Source of the DNA: Pelosinus baikalensis
GTDB lineage: Bacteria; Bacillota; Negativicutes; DSM-13327
DNA length: 64,000 bases
Assembly (NCBI RefSeq): GCF_020819555.1
Contig: NZ_JAJHJB010000013.1
Location: forward strand, 50,003-114,002
Direction: 5' to 3'
Shown piece by piece: positions 25,288 to 34,738 of this stretch. Position numbers and translations under genes: made by a program. Position 1 is the first letter of the stretch. Each line of letters opens with the position of its first letter. The notes beneath the pieces are model-generated. The model was not told where the DNA came from. It saw nothing but the letters and a program-made list of their open reading frames with translations, and made no database searches.

Positions 25288-26403
25288 TTATCCAATCCAA
25301 TACCAATTCATAAATAAAGAAGTACATACTAATAAAACAGAAGCATTGATGGCAAGACAACAATAATAGGATTTGCGGGAAAGCTGTCCAAAGAAGAGAT
25401 AGAGAGGAAATATCGGGAGTATAAAACGGGAAACACTGTACAGAGGAAGGCTGGGAGAAGTAGAGCAGAGAGGGATGAGAAACCATAGCCAGCCGATTAA
25501 GAGGTAGGAGGTAGGAATTTTAAACTGTGGTAGAATCGTGAGCAAAAATAGACAAATGAGGCTGCTGACCGCGAGGAATGTATCTAAAGCAACTCCAGGC
25601 TGACTATAAGGATCATTGGAAAAAGTCAAAGGGATATTAGCTGCAATATTGTGCCAGGGCAGTTCAAAATGTCTTCCCCAGTCTTGTTGGGTAGTTATAA
25701 AAGCAATCGGATTATCCAATAGATAGAAGTTGTACAGCATAAAACATGATAGAGCAATTGGCGGTAGGAAAAGTGGAATCATGGCAAGTAAGGAGTTAGT
25801 ATAAAGAGACTTCTTTTTAAAGAATTCATAAAGTAAAAAAATAAAAAGAAAGATTCCCAAATTTCTGGTCAAAGTGGCTAGTGCACCCGCTACTCCTCCA
25901 TACCACCACTGACCTTTTCTAGAAAAATAGATGCAGAAAAGAGAAAAGGTGATAAATAGAGGTTCTGTATAGATACTATTTAAAAAAAGAGAAGTTGGCA
26001 TAAGAGCATAAGATAAGAGAGAATAGTGAACTTGTTCTGGAGAAAAATCTAAACGGAAGGTTATGTCCATAATCCAGAAACTGATGAACGCAAATACATT
26101 GCAAAGTAATAAACCAGCAAAAGGGATGGGTAAACCTACGTAAGATAAACATTTTATTAATATAATGAGCAAAGGAAAAAAGACGATCGATTTTGCATCA
26201 TATCCATGTCCAGCAACATAAGTATACCAATGGGCATCCCAACGGATAAATTTTTCGATAAAGGGGGGCATAGGATATAAGGATTGATCTACAAATCCTA
26301 TTGGAGGGTGAGAAGGTAAGTAATCAGCTAATCGATAGGAGATAAATATGATGAGTGTGTGGATCAAAAAAGCAAACCATACGGTTTTTGATGGAAACTT
26401 CAT
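25288..26403 (-). CDS. PIG-V-like polyprenol-linked mannosyltransferase (GT-C membrane protein)
   Basis: A 371-residue protein with about nine or ten membrane helices. RWDAHWYTYVAGHGY in the first loop is the acidic-residue signature of the PIG-V / GPI mannosyltransferase II-like family, and SIYTEPLFITFSLFCIYFSRKG is another family block. Such enzymes transfer mannose from a polyprenyl-phosphate donor outside the membrane. The upstream gene encodes a DPM1-like synthase, which would supply that donor. The ATG at 26403 has the RBS agaaaggg; an upstream in-frame ATG at 26445 lies inside the neighbouring gene. The acceptor is unknown. Confidence 0.75.
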   Translation of the reverse strand: MKFPSKTVWFAFLIHTLIIFISYRLADYLPSHPPIGFVDQSLYPMPPFIEKFIRWDAHWYTYVAGHGYDAKSIVFFPLLIILIKCLSYVGLPIPFAGLLLCNVFAFISFWIMDITFRLDFSPEQVHYSLLSYALMPTSLFLNSIYTEPLFITFSLFCIYFSRKGQWWYGGVAGALATLTRNLGIFLFIFLLYEFFKKKSLYTNSLLAMIPLFLPPIALSCFMLYNFYLLDNPIAFITTQQDWGRHFELPWHNIAANIPLTFSNDPYSQPGVALDTFLAVSSLICLFLLTILPQFKIPTSYLLIGWLWFLIPLCSTSPSLPLYSVSRFILPIFPLYLFFGQLSRKSYYCCLAINASVLLVCTSLFMNWYWIG

Positions 26404-26423
26404 GTAATGGAACCCTTTCTGTT

Positions 26424-27599
26424 TTAAAATTCTACTTGCATACAATTTTCTTTACTAGGTAATTCTTGGGTTACAATTAATTTTTCTTTATCAGCATTGA
26501 TTTGTGAATAAGTAGCAGACCATGTCCATTTGCTGTTAGCAGAAAAATTCCAGAGGATAGATACGGCAATACCTGTTAGCTGACCGGCATAGATATTCCA
26601 CCCTAGAAAGAGAAATGCTTGGGTAAATAAGGTGGTAATGGCGATACCCAGACTGCAGATTAATACAAACTGAGGAAATTGCATCATTTGCTTCCATAAA
26701 GTTTGTTGTTTACATTCTTTCCAGGTTATTTTGTGATTCCACATAAAGTTATGCAGCATGGCAATGGAGGAGGCATAAACCGAAGCTGTTAATTCTTCCA
26801 TTCCCAGGAAATGCAGAAAAAAATGTAAAAATGATAAGTTAACAAAGACTCCCAAGGTTCCAATCATACAAAAATAATAAAATTTACGATGTTCAGGGTG
26901 ATACATCATAAGTTGCCCAATGTGTTTTAGATAATTGAATTGCTCATTCAAATTCATTTTTGATGTTCCTGCTGCCCGCGCCACAAAAGAATAAGGAATT
27001 TCATGTACGGTTTGGTATCTTCCTTTTACCAGAATTTCAATAAGTATCTTCCAACCTATGGGATTTAACTGCACTTGTTCAATGACACTTCGTTTAAAAC
27101 CAAAGTAACCGCTAGTAGAATCGGAAATACAGCGCAGCTTTTTAATAAAAACATAACCAATTCCCCTGGCAACCCCTGAGATTAATTTGCGTACTATATT
27201 TAAGCCGCCATCTGAGCCGCCAGCAACAAAGCGGCTAGGGATGACAACATCATAACGTCCTAGTCGTTTGATCATCAAAGGGAGCAATTCAGGAGGATGC
27301 TGGAGATCAGCGTCCATAACAATGATCTGATTGCCTTGAGAATGTAAAAAACCCTTAACAACTGCAGATGCTAAGCCTTTTTCATTGTGGCGGTGAATAT
27401 ATTTTACTTCCTTATATTTCTGACAGAGTTCTTCTAAAATGATAGGTGTGTCATCAAGGCTATCATCGACAAAAATGATTTCAAAGGAACAATTACTTCC
27501 TTGTAATAGACTAGTAATTTTCTCAGCAATGATCTTAACGTTATTTCTTTCATTAAAAGTAGGAATTATGATACTAAGATCCATTTTAACGGTTTTCAT
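26424..27599 (-). CDS. Polyprenyl-phosphate mannosyltransferase-like GT2 fused to a GtrA domain
   Basis: A 391-residue protein. Residues about 1-235 are a DPM1-type GT2 domain (IIIPTFNERNNV, VDDSLDDTP, metal motif DADLQHPP, TSGYFGFKRSV); about 245-365 is a four-helix GtrA-like domain (YYFCMIGTLGVFVNLSFLHF). DPM1 enzymes make polyprenyl-phosphate mannose from GDP-mannose; GtrA domains are thought to flip or anchor the lipid-linked sugar. The PIG-V-like gene starts 20 bases downstream, so the pair forms a donor-plus-transferase module. The start is uncertain: ATG 27599 has ggaagg directly against it, and ATG 27584 is the alternative. Confidence 0.8.
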   Translation of the reverse strand: MKTVKMDLSIIIPTFNERNNVKIIAEKITSLLQGSNCSFEIIFVDDSLDDTPIILEELCQKYKEVKYIHRHNEKGLASAVVKGFLHSQGNQIIVMDADLQHPPELLPLMIKRLGRYDVVIPSRFVAGGSDGGLNIVRKLISGVARGIGYVFIKKLRCISDSTSGYFGFKRSVIEQVQLNPIGWKILIEILVKGRYQTVHEIPYSFVARAAGTSKMNLNEQFNYLKHIGQLMMYHPEHRKFYYFCMIGTLGVFVNLSFLHFFLHFLGMEELTASVYASSIAMLHNFMWNHKITWKECKQQTLWKQMMQFPQFVLICSLGIAITTLFTQAFLFLGWNIYAGQLTGIAVSILWNFSANSKWTWSATYSQINADKEKLIVTQELPSKENCMQVEF

Positions 27600-27712
27600 C
27601 CTTCCATATCGCTACCTATTCTTTTCGGTTGTAGTTTTTGCGATACGGATATTGTTATTCTAGGTAAAAAATGGTGCTTTAGTTGTCGCCAAGTCCTATT
27701 TCCATAAAAAAT

Positions 27713-27744
27713 AAAAAAACAGTGCCGCTAAGGTACTGTTTTTT
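27713..27744. terminator. Terminator after the AraC-type gene
   Basis: Inverted repeat aaaaaaacagtgcc / ggtactgttttttt with a 5-base loop; on the minus strand it ends in a T run just after the AraC gene. Confidence 0.8.
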
Positions 27745-27778
27745 CTCTGTGATCTGCGGCTAAAAAGGTAAAAGTAAA

Positions 27779-28639
27779 TTATTGCTTTATTCGGTATTGA
27801 GAAGGTGTAGCGCCGATGTTTCTTTTAAATAATTGGCAAAAATACGAAATATTGCCAATGCCAATTTTACTGCATATTTCCTGTAAAGGTAAAGACGTTG
27901 TCCGCAATAAAAAAGAAGCTTCTCGTAAACGACGATAGGTTAGATACTCTGTGATGCTACTTCCCGTAGCTTTACGAAATAAGTGGGATATATGAAAACG
28001 TGAAAGATGAAGTTCCTTTACTAAAGATTCTAATGTAAATTCTTCATGATAATTTGCATCAATCCATCTCATAACATATTCGGCATAGTGGATATGACGA
28101 AGCTGCGTCTCTCTCTCCATTTGATTTTGGACATTCCATTGATCTTTTACCGTCGTTATAAAAAGCAAGAAGAATAAAGCAAAGTCTTCTGTAATTTCCA
28201 ATTGCTTATGACGAGATCCATAGAGTGTAAATAGAGTTTCAAATTGGGAAGAATTTGTCACTTGGATAACTTGGCAATTTAGATTACTATGCCATAGGTG
28301 TTGAAAAAAACGATATAAAGCAGTAAATTTTTGTAAATAAGAATCAATAATAGATGGTTCTAATAGTAATTTTGATCGGATGTAAAATGTTTTTTCTGGT
28401 ATATCTGCCTTTACCCTATGTAACTGAAAGGGTTGAAAATACATAAGTGATCCTGGTTTAAATGGATAGATATTCTGATCGATAATCGCGGACCCCTCTC
28501 CCTGCAGAACATAAATAAACTCCATACCGGGATGGGAATGGAATTTATCCCAAGTATTTTGAGATGAGGTAGTATGCTGGTGGATAAATTGGTGAGGATT
28601 TGCATTGAGCTCAAAATCAAAATCACTCATTGTCGGCAA
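27779..28639 (-). CDS. AraC family transcriptional regulator with cupin sensor domain
   Basis: A 286-residue protein. The N-terminal half is a cupin (FHSHPGMEFIYVLQGEGSAII with metal-ligand-like His/Glu, PFKPGSLMYFQPFQLHRV). The C-terminal 100 residues carry the two AraC HTH motifs (TLESLVKELHLSRFHISHLF and LQEICSKIGIGNISYFCQLF). Such proteins sense small carbohydrates or organic acids. It diverges from a cupin gene and a TRAP transporter, which it probably controls. The TTG at 28639 is chosen because gggagtgg lies 8 bases upstream; ATG 28630 is the alternative. Confidence 0.85.
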   Translation of the reverse strand: MPTMSDFDFELNANPHQFIHQHTTSSQNTWDKFHSHPGMEFIYVLQGEGSAIIDQNIYPFKPGSLMYFQPFQLHRVKADIPEKTFYIRSKLLLEPSIIDSYLQKFTALYRFFQHLWHSNLNCQVIQVTNSSQFETLFTLYGSRHKQLEITEDFALFFLLFITTVKDQWNVQNQMERETQLRHIHYAEYVMRWIDANYHEEFTLESLVKELHLSRFHISHLFRKATGSSITEYLTYRRLREASFLLRTTSLPLQEICSKIGIGNISYFCQLFKRNIGATPSQYRIKQ

Positions 28640-28793
28640 GTTTACCACTCCCAGGTTAAGAATAACAATACAACAACATTTTACCACAATATTCAGTCAA
28701 TACAATGGAAAAAATTTCATATATACTTTAAAGGAAAGACGCATTATGGCAATTCATCATGGACATTGTTATCTGTGCTAAAGGAGGATTTTA

Positions 28794-29144
28794 ATGATTA
28801 TTACAAATCAAGAGCTGCAAGGAAAAGATATTGGTGATAAAACGTCACGCAAAGTACTAGTTGCAGAGGACAAACTTATGCTAGTAGAATTTCAGTTCGC
28901 AAAAGGAAGCATAGGGGTCCCTCACAGCCATTCGGAACATGAGCAAATAGGCTATGTCGTTAAGGGAAGTTTTGAAATTACGGTTGGCAGCGAAACTAAA
29001 ATTGCTAAGCAGGGGGATAGCTATTATGCTGCTAAGAATGTCTTGCATGGAGTTGTTTCTTTGGAGGATGACTCAGTATTGATCGATGTATTCACACCAA
29101 TACGGCAAGATTTCCTCACACCGGATGAAATAAGGACTGTTTAA
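28794..29144 (+). CDS. Small cupin-domain protein
   Basis: A 116-residue single cupin with the motif HSHSEHEQIGYVVKGSFEI (metal ligands His, His, Glu) and GDSYYAAKNVLHGV (fourth ligand His). Small cupins of this kind are sugar-acid or keto-acid isomerases or decarboxylases (KdgF-like), but sequence does not fix the activity. The RBS aaaggagg is excellent. It lies between the AraC regulator and the TRAP genes, so it may act on the imported compound; a KdgF-like role on uronates is a guess. Confidence 0.75.
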   Translation: MIITNQELQGKDIGDKTSRKVLVAEDKLMLVEFQFAKGSIGVPHSHSEHEQIGYVVKGSFEITVGSETKIAKQGDSYYAAKNVLHGVVSLEDDSVLIDVFTPIRQDFLTPDEIRTV

Positions 29145-29254
29145 ATTGTCATCGGTTCTTGCGCCCTGGCCTTGCAGCTGTTGCTCTTTCTATCGGTAAA
29201 ACCATGTGAAGATAGTAAGAATTGGTATTAAATTATATATGAGGAGTTGATATT

Positions 29255-29788
29255 TTGGCAGATTCAAAAGAACCCGCGCAAATTCAAAAAAACGGAGTAA
29301 AGTGGATATCAAGTTTACTGCTATCTATCGATAAGGCTTTTGAAGAATTATCAAAAATAATGTTGCTAATAATGATCGTGATTGTATGTTTTCAAGTATT
29401 TGTCAGAAAATTGTTCAGCTATACACCGACTTGGTCTTTAGATATCACAATATTTTTACTTATATGGTTTTCATTTTTGGGCATTGCGATGGGCTTTCGG
29501 GAAAGAATACACCTTGCTTTTACTTCTATCCAATTTAGCGAAAAATCAAATTTTTATATTGAAAAGCTCATTTCGATTTTTGAAATTGTCTTTTCACTAA
29601 TCTTGATTGTTTATGGAACAAAGCTTATGATAAACGACTTTGGTCAAACTATTCCTACCATGGGTAATTTGCCTATAGCCTACAGAACTCTCGCAATACC
29701 CGTATCAGGTGTCCTTATTCTGTTCTATGGCATATTTCAATTTTTTGGTGTTGATTTAAAAAGACATAAAGGATTGGGTGGGCATTGA
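29255..29788 (+). CDS. TRAP transporter small permease (DctQ type)
   Basis: A 177-residue protein with four membrane helices and family features VFVRKLFSYTPTWSLDIT and WFSFLGIAMGFRERIHL. With the large permease and the binding protein it forms a sodium- or proton-driven importer of carboxylates or sugar acids. The start is TTG 29255 behind gaggag. Its stop overlaps the ATG of the next gene. Confidence 0.88.
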   Translation: MADSKEPAQIQKNGVKWISSLLLSIDKAFEELSKIMLLIMIVIVCFQVFVRKLFSYTPTWSLDITIFLLIWFSFLGIAMGFRERIHLAFTSIQFSEKSNFYIEKLISIFEIVFSLILIVYGTKLMINDFGQTIPTMGNLPIAYRTLAIPVSGVLILFYGIFQFFGVDLKRHKGLGGH

Positions 29789-31086
29789 TGGATCATATTA
29801 CTATTGAAATAATTGTTCTTACAATAACATTTATTGGGTTAATGCTGATACGAGTGCCAATTTCGTTGTGTATTGTCGCCTCTACACTAGTTGTTTTTTT
29901 AATGGAGGATTTTGGCCTTGAGTTAATTTCTCACAAAATGATAGATGGCCTTAATAACTATGCGTTACTTACCATTCCGTTCTTTATTTTGGCTGGTCAA
30001 ATTATGGGTGAAGGCGGGCTAGCGAAACGATTAATAAAGTTCGCATTGCTAGGTTTTGGCCGATTTAAGGGTGGCCTTGCTATGGTAAACTGCCTTGCTT
30101 GTCTATTGTTTGGCAACATTTCCGGCTCAGCTGCTGCTGATATGGCTTCTGTGGGCACTGTTATGATCCCGCAGATGGTAAAAAAAGGTTATAGTAAAGA
30201 GTTTGCTACAAGCCTTACTATTTCTGCTTCTATACAAGGTGTTGTTGTTCCACCAAGTCATAATTTGATTTTGTATGCGCTTGCTTATGGCGCAGCTGCT
30301 CCATCTATCAATGCTCTTTTCCTAGCGGGTGTTTTTCCTGGTTTCGTTATATGTGCAATCTTAATGATTGCTGGTCGATTTCTAGCTATTAGAAATGGTT
30401 ACACAGTGAATGAAATAATACCGAAGGAAGAACACGGGAAAGTTATTTTTGACGGAATATTTTCTATTATGCCTTGCGTTATCATTCTAGGGGGTATTTT
30501 TACAGGTTGGTTTACAGCTACTGAAGCGGGGGCTATTGCTTGCTTGTACGCTTTCATTATTACTTTCTTCTTTTATAGAGATATTTCCATTAAAGAATTT
30601 TGGCCAATTATATTAAAAACATTAAGAATCTGTTCTCTTGTGTTTTTCTTAATGGCAGCTTCTGCAGCATTTAGCTATGTTTTAACAATCTTGCGTATAC
30701 CAGATATGGTTACTGCACTTCTATTAGGAATATCCAGTAACCCGCTCATCCTATTGTTTATCATAGCTTGCTTGTTGATTTTGCTGAGCGCACCGATGGA
30801 TATGGCACCATTGATTATGATTATGACACCAATCTTAAAGCCAGTTATACTTAACATGCATGTAGACCCTCTCCATTTTGGAATTATTATGATGCTCAGC
30901 CTAGGAATTGGCTTGACTATTCCACCTCATGGAGCTGTTCTGTTTATAGGGTGTGCCTTGACAGATACACCTATAGGGAGAGCCGTAAGGCACATGCTCC
31001 CATTCTATGTTATCTTGTTTATTTGTTTGATGGTAATTATCTACGTTCCTCAATTATCTCTCTATTTACCACATTTCATGCGTTAA
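29788..31086 (+). CDS. TRAP transporter large permease (DctM type)
   Basis: A 432-residue protein with about 12 membrane helices. It has the family blocks LLTIPFFILAGQIMGEGGLA, CLLFGNISGSAAADMASVG and GIGLTIPPHGAVLFIGCAL. It is the transport channel of the TRAP system. The ATG at 29788 overlaps the DctQ stop by one base (tgatg), showing translational coupling. Confidence 0.92.
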   Translation: MDHITIEIIVLTITFIGLMLIRVPISLCIVASTLVVFLMEDFGLELISHKMIDGLNNYALLTIPFFILAGQIMGEGGLAKRLIKFALLGFGRFKGGLAMVNCLACLLFGNISGSAAADMASVGTVMIPQMVKKGYSKEFATSLTISASIQGVVVPPSHNLILYALAYGAAAPSINALFLAGVFPGFVICAILMIAGRFLAIRNGYTVNEIIPKEEHGKVIFDGIFSIMPCVIILGGIFTGWFTATEAGAIACLYAFIITFFFYRDISIKEFWPIILKTLRICSLVFFLMAASAAFSYVLTILRIPDMVTALLLGISSNPLILLFIIACLLILLSAPMDMAPLIMIMTPILKPVILNMHVDPLHFGIIMMLSLGIGLTIPPHGAVLFIGCALTDTPIGRAVRHMLPFYVILFICLMVIIYVPQLSLYLPHFMR

Positions 31087-31133
31087 ATACATTTAGTATT
31101 TAAAAATTATAAATTAGAAAAGGAGCTAAAAAA

Positions 31134-32138
31134 ATGAAAAGAAGTTTGTCAGTTCTAATCTTATCGCTGTTATGTGCTGTTTTGTTGACAGGTTGTAGCT
31201 CAGGTGCTTCAAAAGAAAAAGCGAGTGAAGGAGCAAAAGTCACTATAAGGCTGGCTGAAGCTCACCCAGCGGACTATCCTACAACTGACGGTGACAGGAA
31301 ATTTGCAGAACTTGTTAAACAAGCCTCAAACGGAAGAATTAATGTTGAAGTTTATCCTGGCGGAACATTAGGTGATGAAAACTCAGTTGTAAGTCAGGTT
31401 CAATCAGGTGGTACAGTTGATATGACAAGAGTTAGCAGTGCTACACTTACCTCCTTCAACCCCCAAATGGGATTGTTTGCTCTTCCATATTTATTTAGAG
31501 ACTCAAGTCAAGAATGGGCATTTTTGAATAGCGATAAAGGGCAGAAACTGCTAAAAGACCTTCAAACATCTAATATGATGGGATTGGCTTACTACGAGTC
31601 TGGCGCTAGAAGCTTCTATTCCAGCAAGCCTCTTACGAAGCTTGCCGACTTGAAAGGTCAAAAAATACGCGTACAACAAAGTGCAATTACCCTTGAGATG
31701 GTTACTGCTCTAGGTGCAAATCCTATTGTAATGCCATATGGTGATGTATTTGGAGCATTACAAACTGGTACAATTGATGCTGCAGAAAATAATGCGCCTT
31801 CATTTGAATCTGCAAACCACTATACAGTTGCGAAGAATTATATTTTAGATGGACATCAGCGTGTTCCTGAAGTACTTCTGATGAACTTAGCTATGTGGAA
31901 TAAATTTTCACCGGCTGATCAAAAGATTATTCAAGATGCTGCCACTGCTTCTGTTGCCACAGAAAAGGAATCCTGGGCTAAATATGAGGAAAAATCCAAC
32001 GCAAAGATTAAAGCTGCTGGCGTTACAATTACTTCTGTTGACAACGTAGCGGAGTGGCAAGAAGCCGTTAAACCAGTAATTGAGAAGAATGGTGCGCAAT
32101 TTAAAGATCTTATTGATTATATACACACTTTAAAGTAA
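31134..32138 (+). CDS. TRAP transporter substrate-binding lipoprotein (DctP type)
   Basis: A 334-residue secreted protein with a lipoprotein signal peptide ending in LLTGC (Cys at about residue 21), so it is probably membrane-anchored. DctP-family blocks are visible: LPYLFRDSSQEWAF, the selectivity-helix region DLKGQKIRVQQS with the carboxylate-binding Arg, and TIDAAENNAPSFES. It binds an organic anion and delivers it to DctQM. The AraC/cupin context would fit a sugar acid. The RBS aaaggag precedes the ATG. A terminator follows. Confidence 0.9.
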   Translation: MKRSLSVLILSLLCAVLLTGCSSGASKEKASEGAKVTIRLAEAHPADYPTTDGDRKFAELVKQASNGRINVEVYPGGTLGDENSVVSQVQSGGTVDMTRVSSATLTSFNPQMGLFALPYLFRDSSQEWAFLNSDKGQKLLKDLQTSNMMGLAYYESGARSFYSSKPLTKLADLKGQKIRVQQSAITLEMVTALGANPIVMPYGDVFGALQTGTIDAAENNAPSFESANHYTVAKNYILDGHQRVPEVLLMNLAMWNKFSPADQKIIQDAATASVATEKESWAKYEEKSNAKIKAAGVTITSVDNVAEWQEAVKPVIEKNGAQFKDLIDYIHTLK

Positions 32139-32168
32139 TAAAAAATAGAATATGTAAATATTCATAGA

Positions 32169-32212
32169 GGCTATTCAGAACTCAGTTGAGTTTTTGTAAT
32201 AGCCCTTTTCCT
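32169..32212 (+). terminator. Terminator after the TRAP operon
   Basis: Outer stem ggctatt / aatagcc with an inner stem actca/tgagt, followed by a T-rich tail (cttttccttt). Confidence 0.7.
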
Positions 32213-32263
32213 TTATATTTAAAGTCTTTTATAAGGCTTAGTAGGATAAAGTAGAAGCGGAGG

Positions 32264-32301
32264 GACGTTCGTTTTGCTTCTTCTGAAGCAAGAAGAACGT
32301 C
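32264..32301 (+). other. Two-step hairpin in the TRAP-HK gap
   Basis: Arms gacgttc / gaacgtc and ttgcttc / gaagcaa share one 4-base loop and are separated by a small internal mismatch. It precedes a strong RBS and a 13-codon stub ORF at 32328. No T run follows. Confidence 0.5.
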
Positions 32302-32327
32302 AGACCGTGTGATTAGGGGGGGAATTT

Positions 32328-32369
32328 ATGAATTTTGAAGTGCATAGAACAGTAAAACATATAAAATGA
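32328..32369 (+). pseudogene. 13-codon stub ORF with strong RBS, running up to repeat R3
   Basis: The RBS aggggggg and ATG 32328 start a frame (MNFEVHRTVKHIK) that stops at 32369, five bases before repeat R3. It may be the 5' end of a gene cut off by the repeat, or a leader peptide. Translation is unproven. Confidence 0.3.
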
Positions 32370-32373
32370 ATCG

Positions 32374-32465
32374 AACCACAAAGACGCAAAGGATACAAAG
32401 GGTTTTATTTATATTTTTTTGTGCTCCTTTGTGTGCCGCAGCAGCGGCATTGTGCCTTTGTGGTT
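32374..32465 (-). repeat. Palindromic intergenic repeat R3 (type A, reverse)
   Basis: Read on the minus strand it is almost the same as R7 at 61651, including the nested hairpin tgccgc-tgct-gcggca. The outer arms aaccacaaag / ctttgtggtt pair. Confidence 0.85.
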
Positions 32466-32502
32466 CAATTGTTCGTTCCTGTTATAAAACCCATATCCTA
32501 AA

Positions 32503-33789
32503 TCAGGATATGGGTAATTTTATGCAGAATTTTGTTCCTAACGTAAGCTGGCTGGAAGCTTTAATAGAGCCTCCATGAGTTTCCACAATTAGCTTGGCGA
32601 TGGAAAGTCCCAACCCTGTACCGCCTTTAAAACGGGATTTGTCTACCTGATAAAAGCGATCAAATATTTTCTCTAAATGCATATTTTCAATTCCTTCTCC
32701 CGTATCAGTGAAAGTGAAGGTGATTTCTTTTTTTGATTGAGATAGGAATATAGAGATCTTCCCACCAGAAGGGGTGTGGCGAATAGAATTGTCAAAGAAG
32801 ATGCTGACAAGCTGTTTCATAGAGCCTTCATCACCATAAAAATGGATTTCAGGAGCAATGGAAAGCTCAAGGGTAATCCCTTTGGCAGCAGCTAAAGGAG
32901 CGAGTGCTTCCGTTGAACGAAGAAGCGATTGACTTAGGGAAAAAAACTTTTTTTCTAGTAATGGCTGCCGCGAATCCGCACGTGCTAAAAAGAGTAAGGA
33001 GGTTATTAATTTAGCCATAGCGTCGGTTTCTTCTTTAATATTATGCAACCATTTACTTTGGTTGGCGATGGTTCCTTCCGGAGTGTCAAGGACGATTTCT
33101 AAATTCGTCTGCATGACAGTTAATGGGGTACGTAATTCATGAGAGACATCCGCTAGAAAATTTTTTTGCTGCTCCCAGGCACTGGAAATGGGAATCATAG
33201 CACGATTTGCCATGTAAAGGCTTGCGACAAGAGATAAGAGTAAGCAAAGGATGCCAACGATGATTAAAGCCGTGATGAGACTGTGAAGCAAGTTCTTTTC
33301 ATGATCAAAATTCTGAAAGAGGACAATCATTCCCGACTGGTCTTGCAGGGGAGTTTTTACATAATAATAGCTTTCTTGCAAAGAAATCGTTCCAGTTGTT
33401 TCTTTTTGGCGTAGGCTTCCTTGTACAAGAGTGGATAAAGAAGCGGAATCTAGGGGTTGGGTAGAGGAGGTAAAAAAAATCTGATTGTCAGCATCTGTTT
33501 TAACAAAAAAAACAAGGGGATGTTCTGGTGGTTGCCCTAGTGGCTGCCTTGGTGATTGAGGAGGTTCGTCATGAGGAGGATGTCTGCCTTGATCCCGAGG
33601 ACCGCGATCCGGCATATCGTTAATTAGGCCTGCTTGTATGTCAGATATAAAATTGATTCCCATGCCAAAGGCGCGATTTCTCATTTGGTTTTCAGCAAAA
33701 AGATAGGTACCTACTGTTAAAATTAAAAAAAGTGCAGCAATGATAATTAAGTTAATAATCGCAAGCTGTAGACGTAGTTTGTGAAACAT
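32503..33789 (-). CDS. Sensor histidine kinase (two-component system)
   Basis: A 428-residue membrane kinase: TM1 (about 8-32), an extracytoplasmic domain with a Pro-rich low-complexity stretch (about 60-90, PRQPLGQPPEHP), TM2 (about 175-197), the H-box FLADVSHELRTPLTVM, and an HATPase domain with FDNSIRHTP, FTDTGEGIENM and GGTGLGLSIAK. The signal is unknown. The ATG at 33789 follows gaggag; the gene starts two bases before the regulator's stop, so the two are co-translated. It may relate to the CutS/CiaH-like group by architecture only. Confidence 0.9.
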   Translation of the reverse strand: MFHKLRLQLAIINLIIIAALFLILTVGTYLFAENQMRNRAFGMGINFISDIQAGLINDMPDRGPRDQGRHPPHDEPPQSPRQPLGQPPEHPLVFFVKTDADNQIFFTSSTQPLDSASLSTLVQGSLRQKETTGTISLQESYYYVKTPLQDQSGMIVLFQNFDHEKNLLHSLITALIIVGILCLLLSLVASLYMANRAMIPISSAWEQQKNFLADVSHELRTPLTVMQTNLEIVLDTPEGTIANQSKWLHNIKEETDAMAKLITSLLFLARADSRQPLLEKKFFSLSQSLLRSTEALAPLAAAKGITLELSIAPEIHFYGDEGSMKQLVSIFFDNSIRHTPSGGKISIFLSQSKKEITFTFTDTGEGIENMHLEKIFDRFYQVDKSRFKGGTGLGLSIAKLIVETHGGSIKASSQLTLGTKFCIKLPIS

Positions 33790-33790
33790 G

Positions 33791-34453
33791 CTAGTTCTCC
33801 TCGAATAAATAACCAACACCACGTACTGTTTTAATGGCGGTTGTGTTTAGCTTTTTTCTCAAATAGTGAATATAAAGGTCTACATTCGCGATATCAGTTC
33901 CTGAATAATAACCCCAAATCTTTTCGAAAATACGTTCTTTCGTAATGACCTGCCCTTGATTGTACATGAGTAGTTCTAATAGCAGGGACTCCTTCACACT
34001 AAGTTGAATAATTTCCGAACCTTTGGTAACCTCACCCCGCAAAGGATCAAAGGTCATTCCTGATACTGTGATGGTTTTATTGATAAGCTCTTTCGTCTTT
34101 CTTCTAGCTAAGGCTCTTAGCCTTGCTAATAATTCTTCAGATGAGAAAGGCTTAACCAGATAATCATCAGCACCTGCGTCTAGTCCCTCGATTCGGTCTT
34201 TAAGGGCATCTTTGGCAGTCAAGAATAAGACTGGAGCATCAAAGCCCCGGTGACGAAATTCTTGTACAACGGAAATGCCGTCAAGTTTGGGAAGCATTCG
34301 ATCTAAGATAATTACATCATAAATGCCAGTTAAAGCCATTTCTATGCCGCTTTCCCCGTCCATAGCGATATCTGTGGCATAGCCATTTTTCTTCAATAAA
34401 TAAGAGAGGGCTTCAACAAGCCGTTGTTCGTCTTCAATCAGCAATAGTTTCAT
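33791..34453 (-). CDS. OmpR family response regulator
   Basis: A 220-residue protein: receiver domain (1-115) with phospho-Asp in YDVIILDRMLPKLDG and Lys in DYLVKPFSSEEL, followed by a winged-helix DNA-binding domain (about 125-218, ending VRGVGYLFEEN). It is the cognate partner of the kinase gene just downstream. It diverges from zwf with a 285-bp gap that holds both promoters; whether it controls zwf is unknown. Confidence 0.93.
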   Translation of the reverse strand: MKLLLIEDEQRLVEALSYLLKKNGYATDIAMDGESGIEMALTGIYDVIILDRMLPKLDGISVVQEFRHRGFDAPVLFLTAKDALKDRIEGLDAGADDYLVKPFSSEELLARLRALARRKTKELINKTITVSGMTFDPLRGEVTKGSEIIQLSVKESLLLELLMYNQGQVITKERIFEKIWGYYSGTDIANVDLYIHYLRKKLNTTAIKTVRGVGYLFEEN

Positions 34454-34738
34454 AAAAGCTCCTTATTTTTACAGATAAAAAATTTATCGAGAAATATATA
34501 TATATGTATTATTTTAGCGGATAATCCTTTGAAATGCATTTACTTTTACAAACAGGGACTAAAGGCTGATCTTAAAATAATTTGGGTAAAATACTGGAGC
34601 ACAAGGAGTTTAATAACAATATAAAGAATTATTATAATATTGGAAGAGTATTCGAAAGTAGAAAAAATTGCTGTAATGAATAGGTTAGATGAAGGATAAT
34701 TTCATAACCTGTATAAAAGGAATGGAGGAATGGCATAG

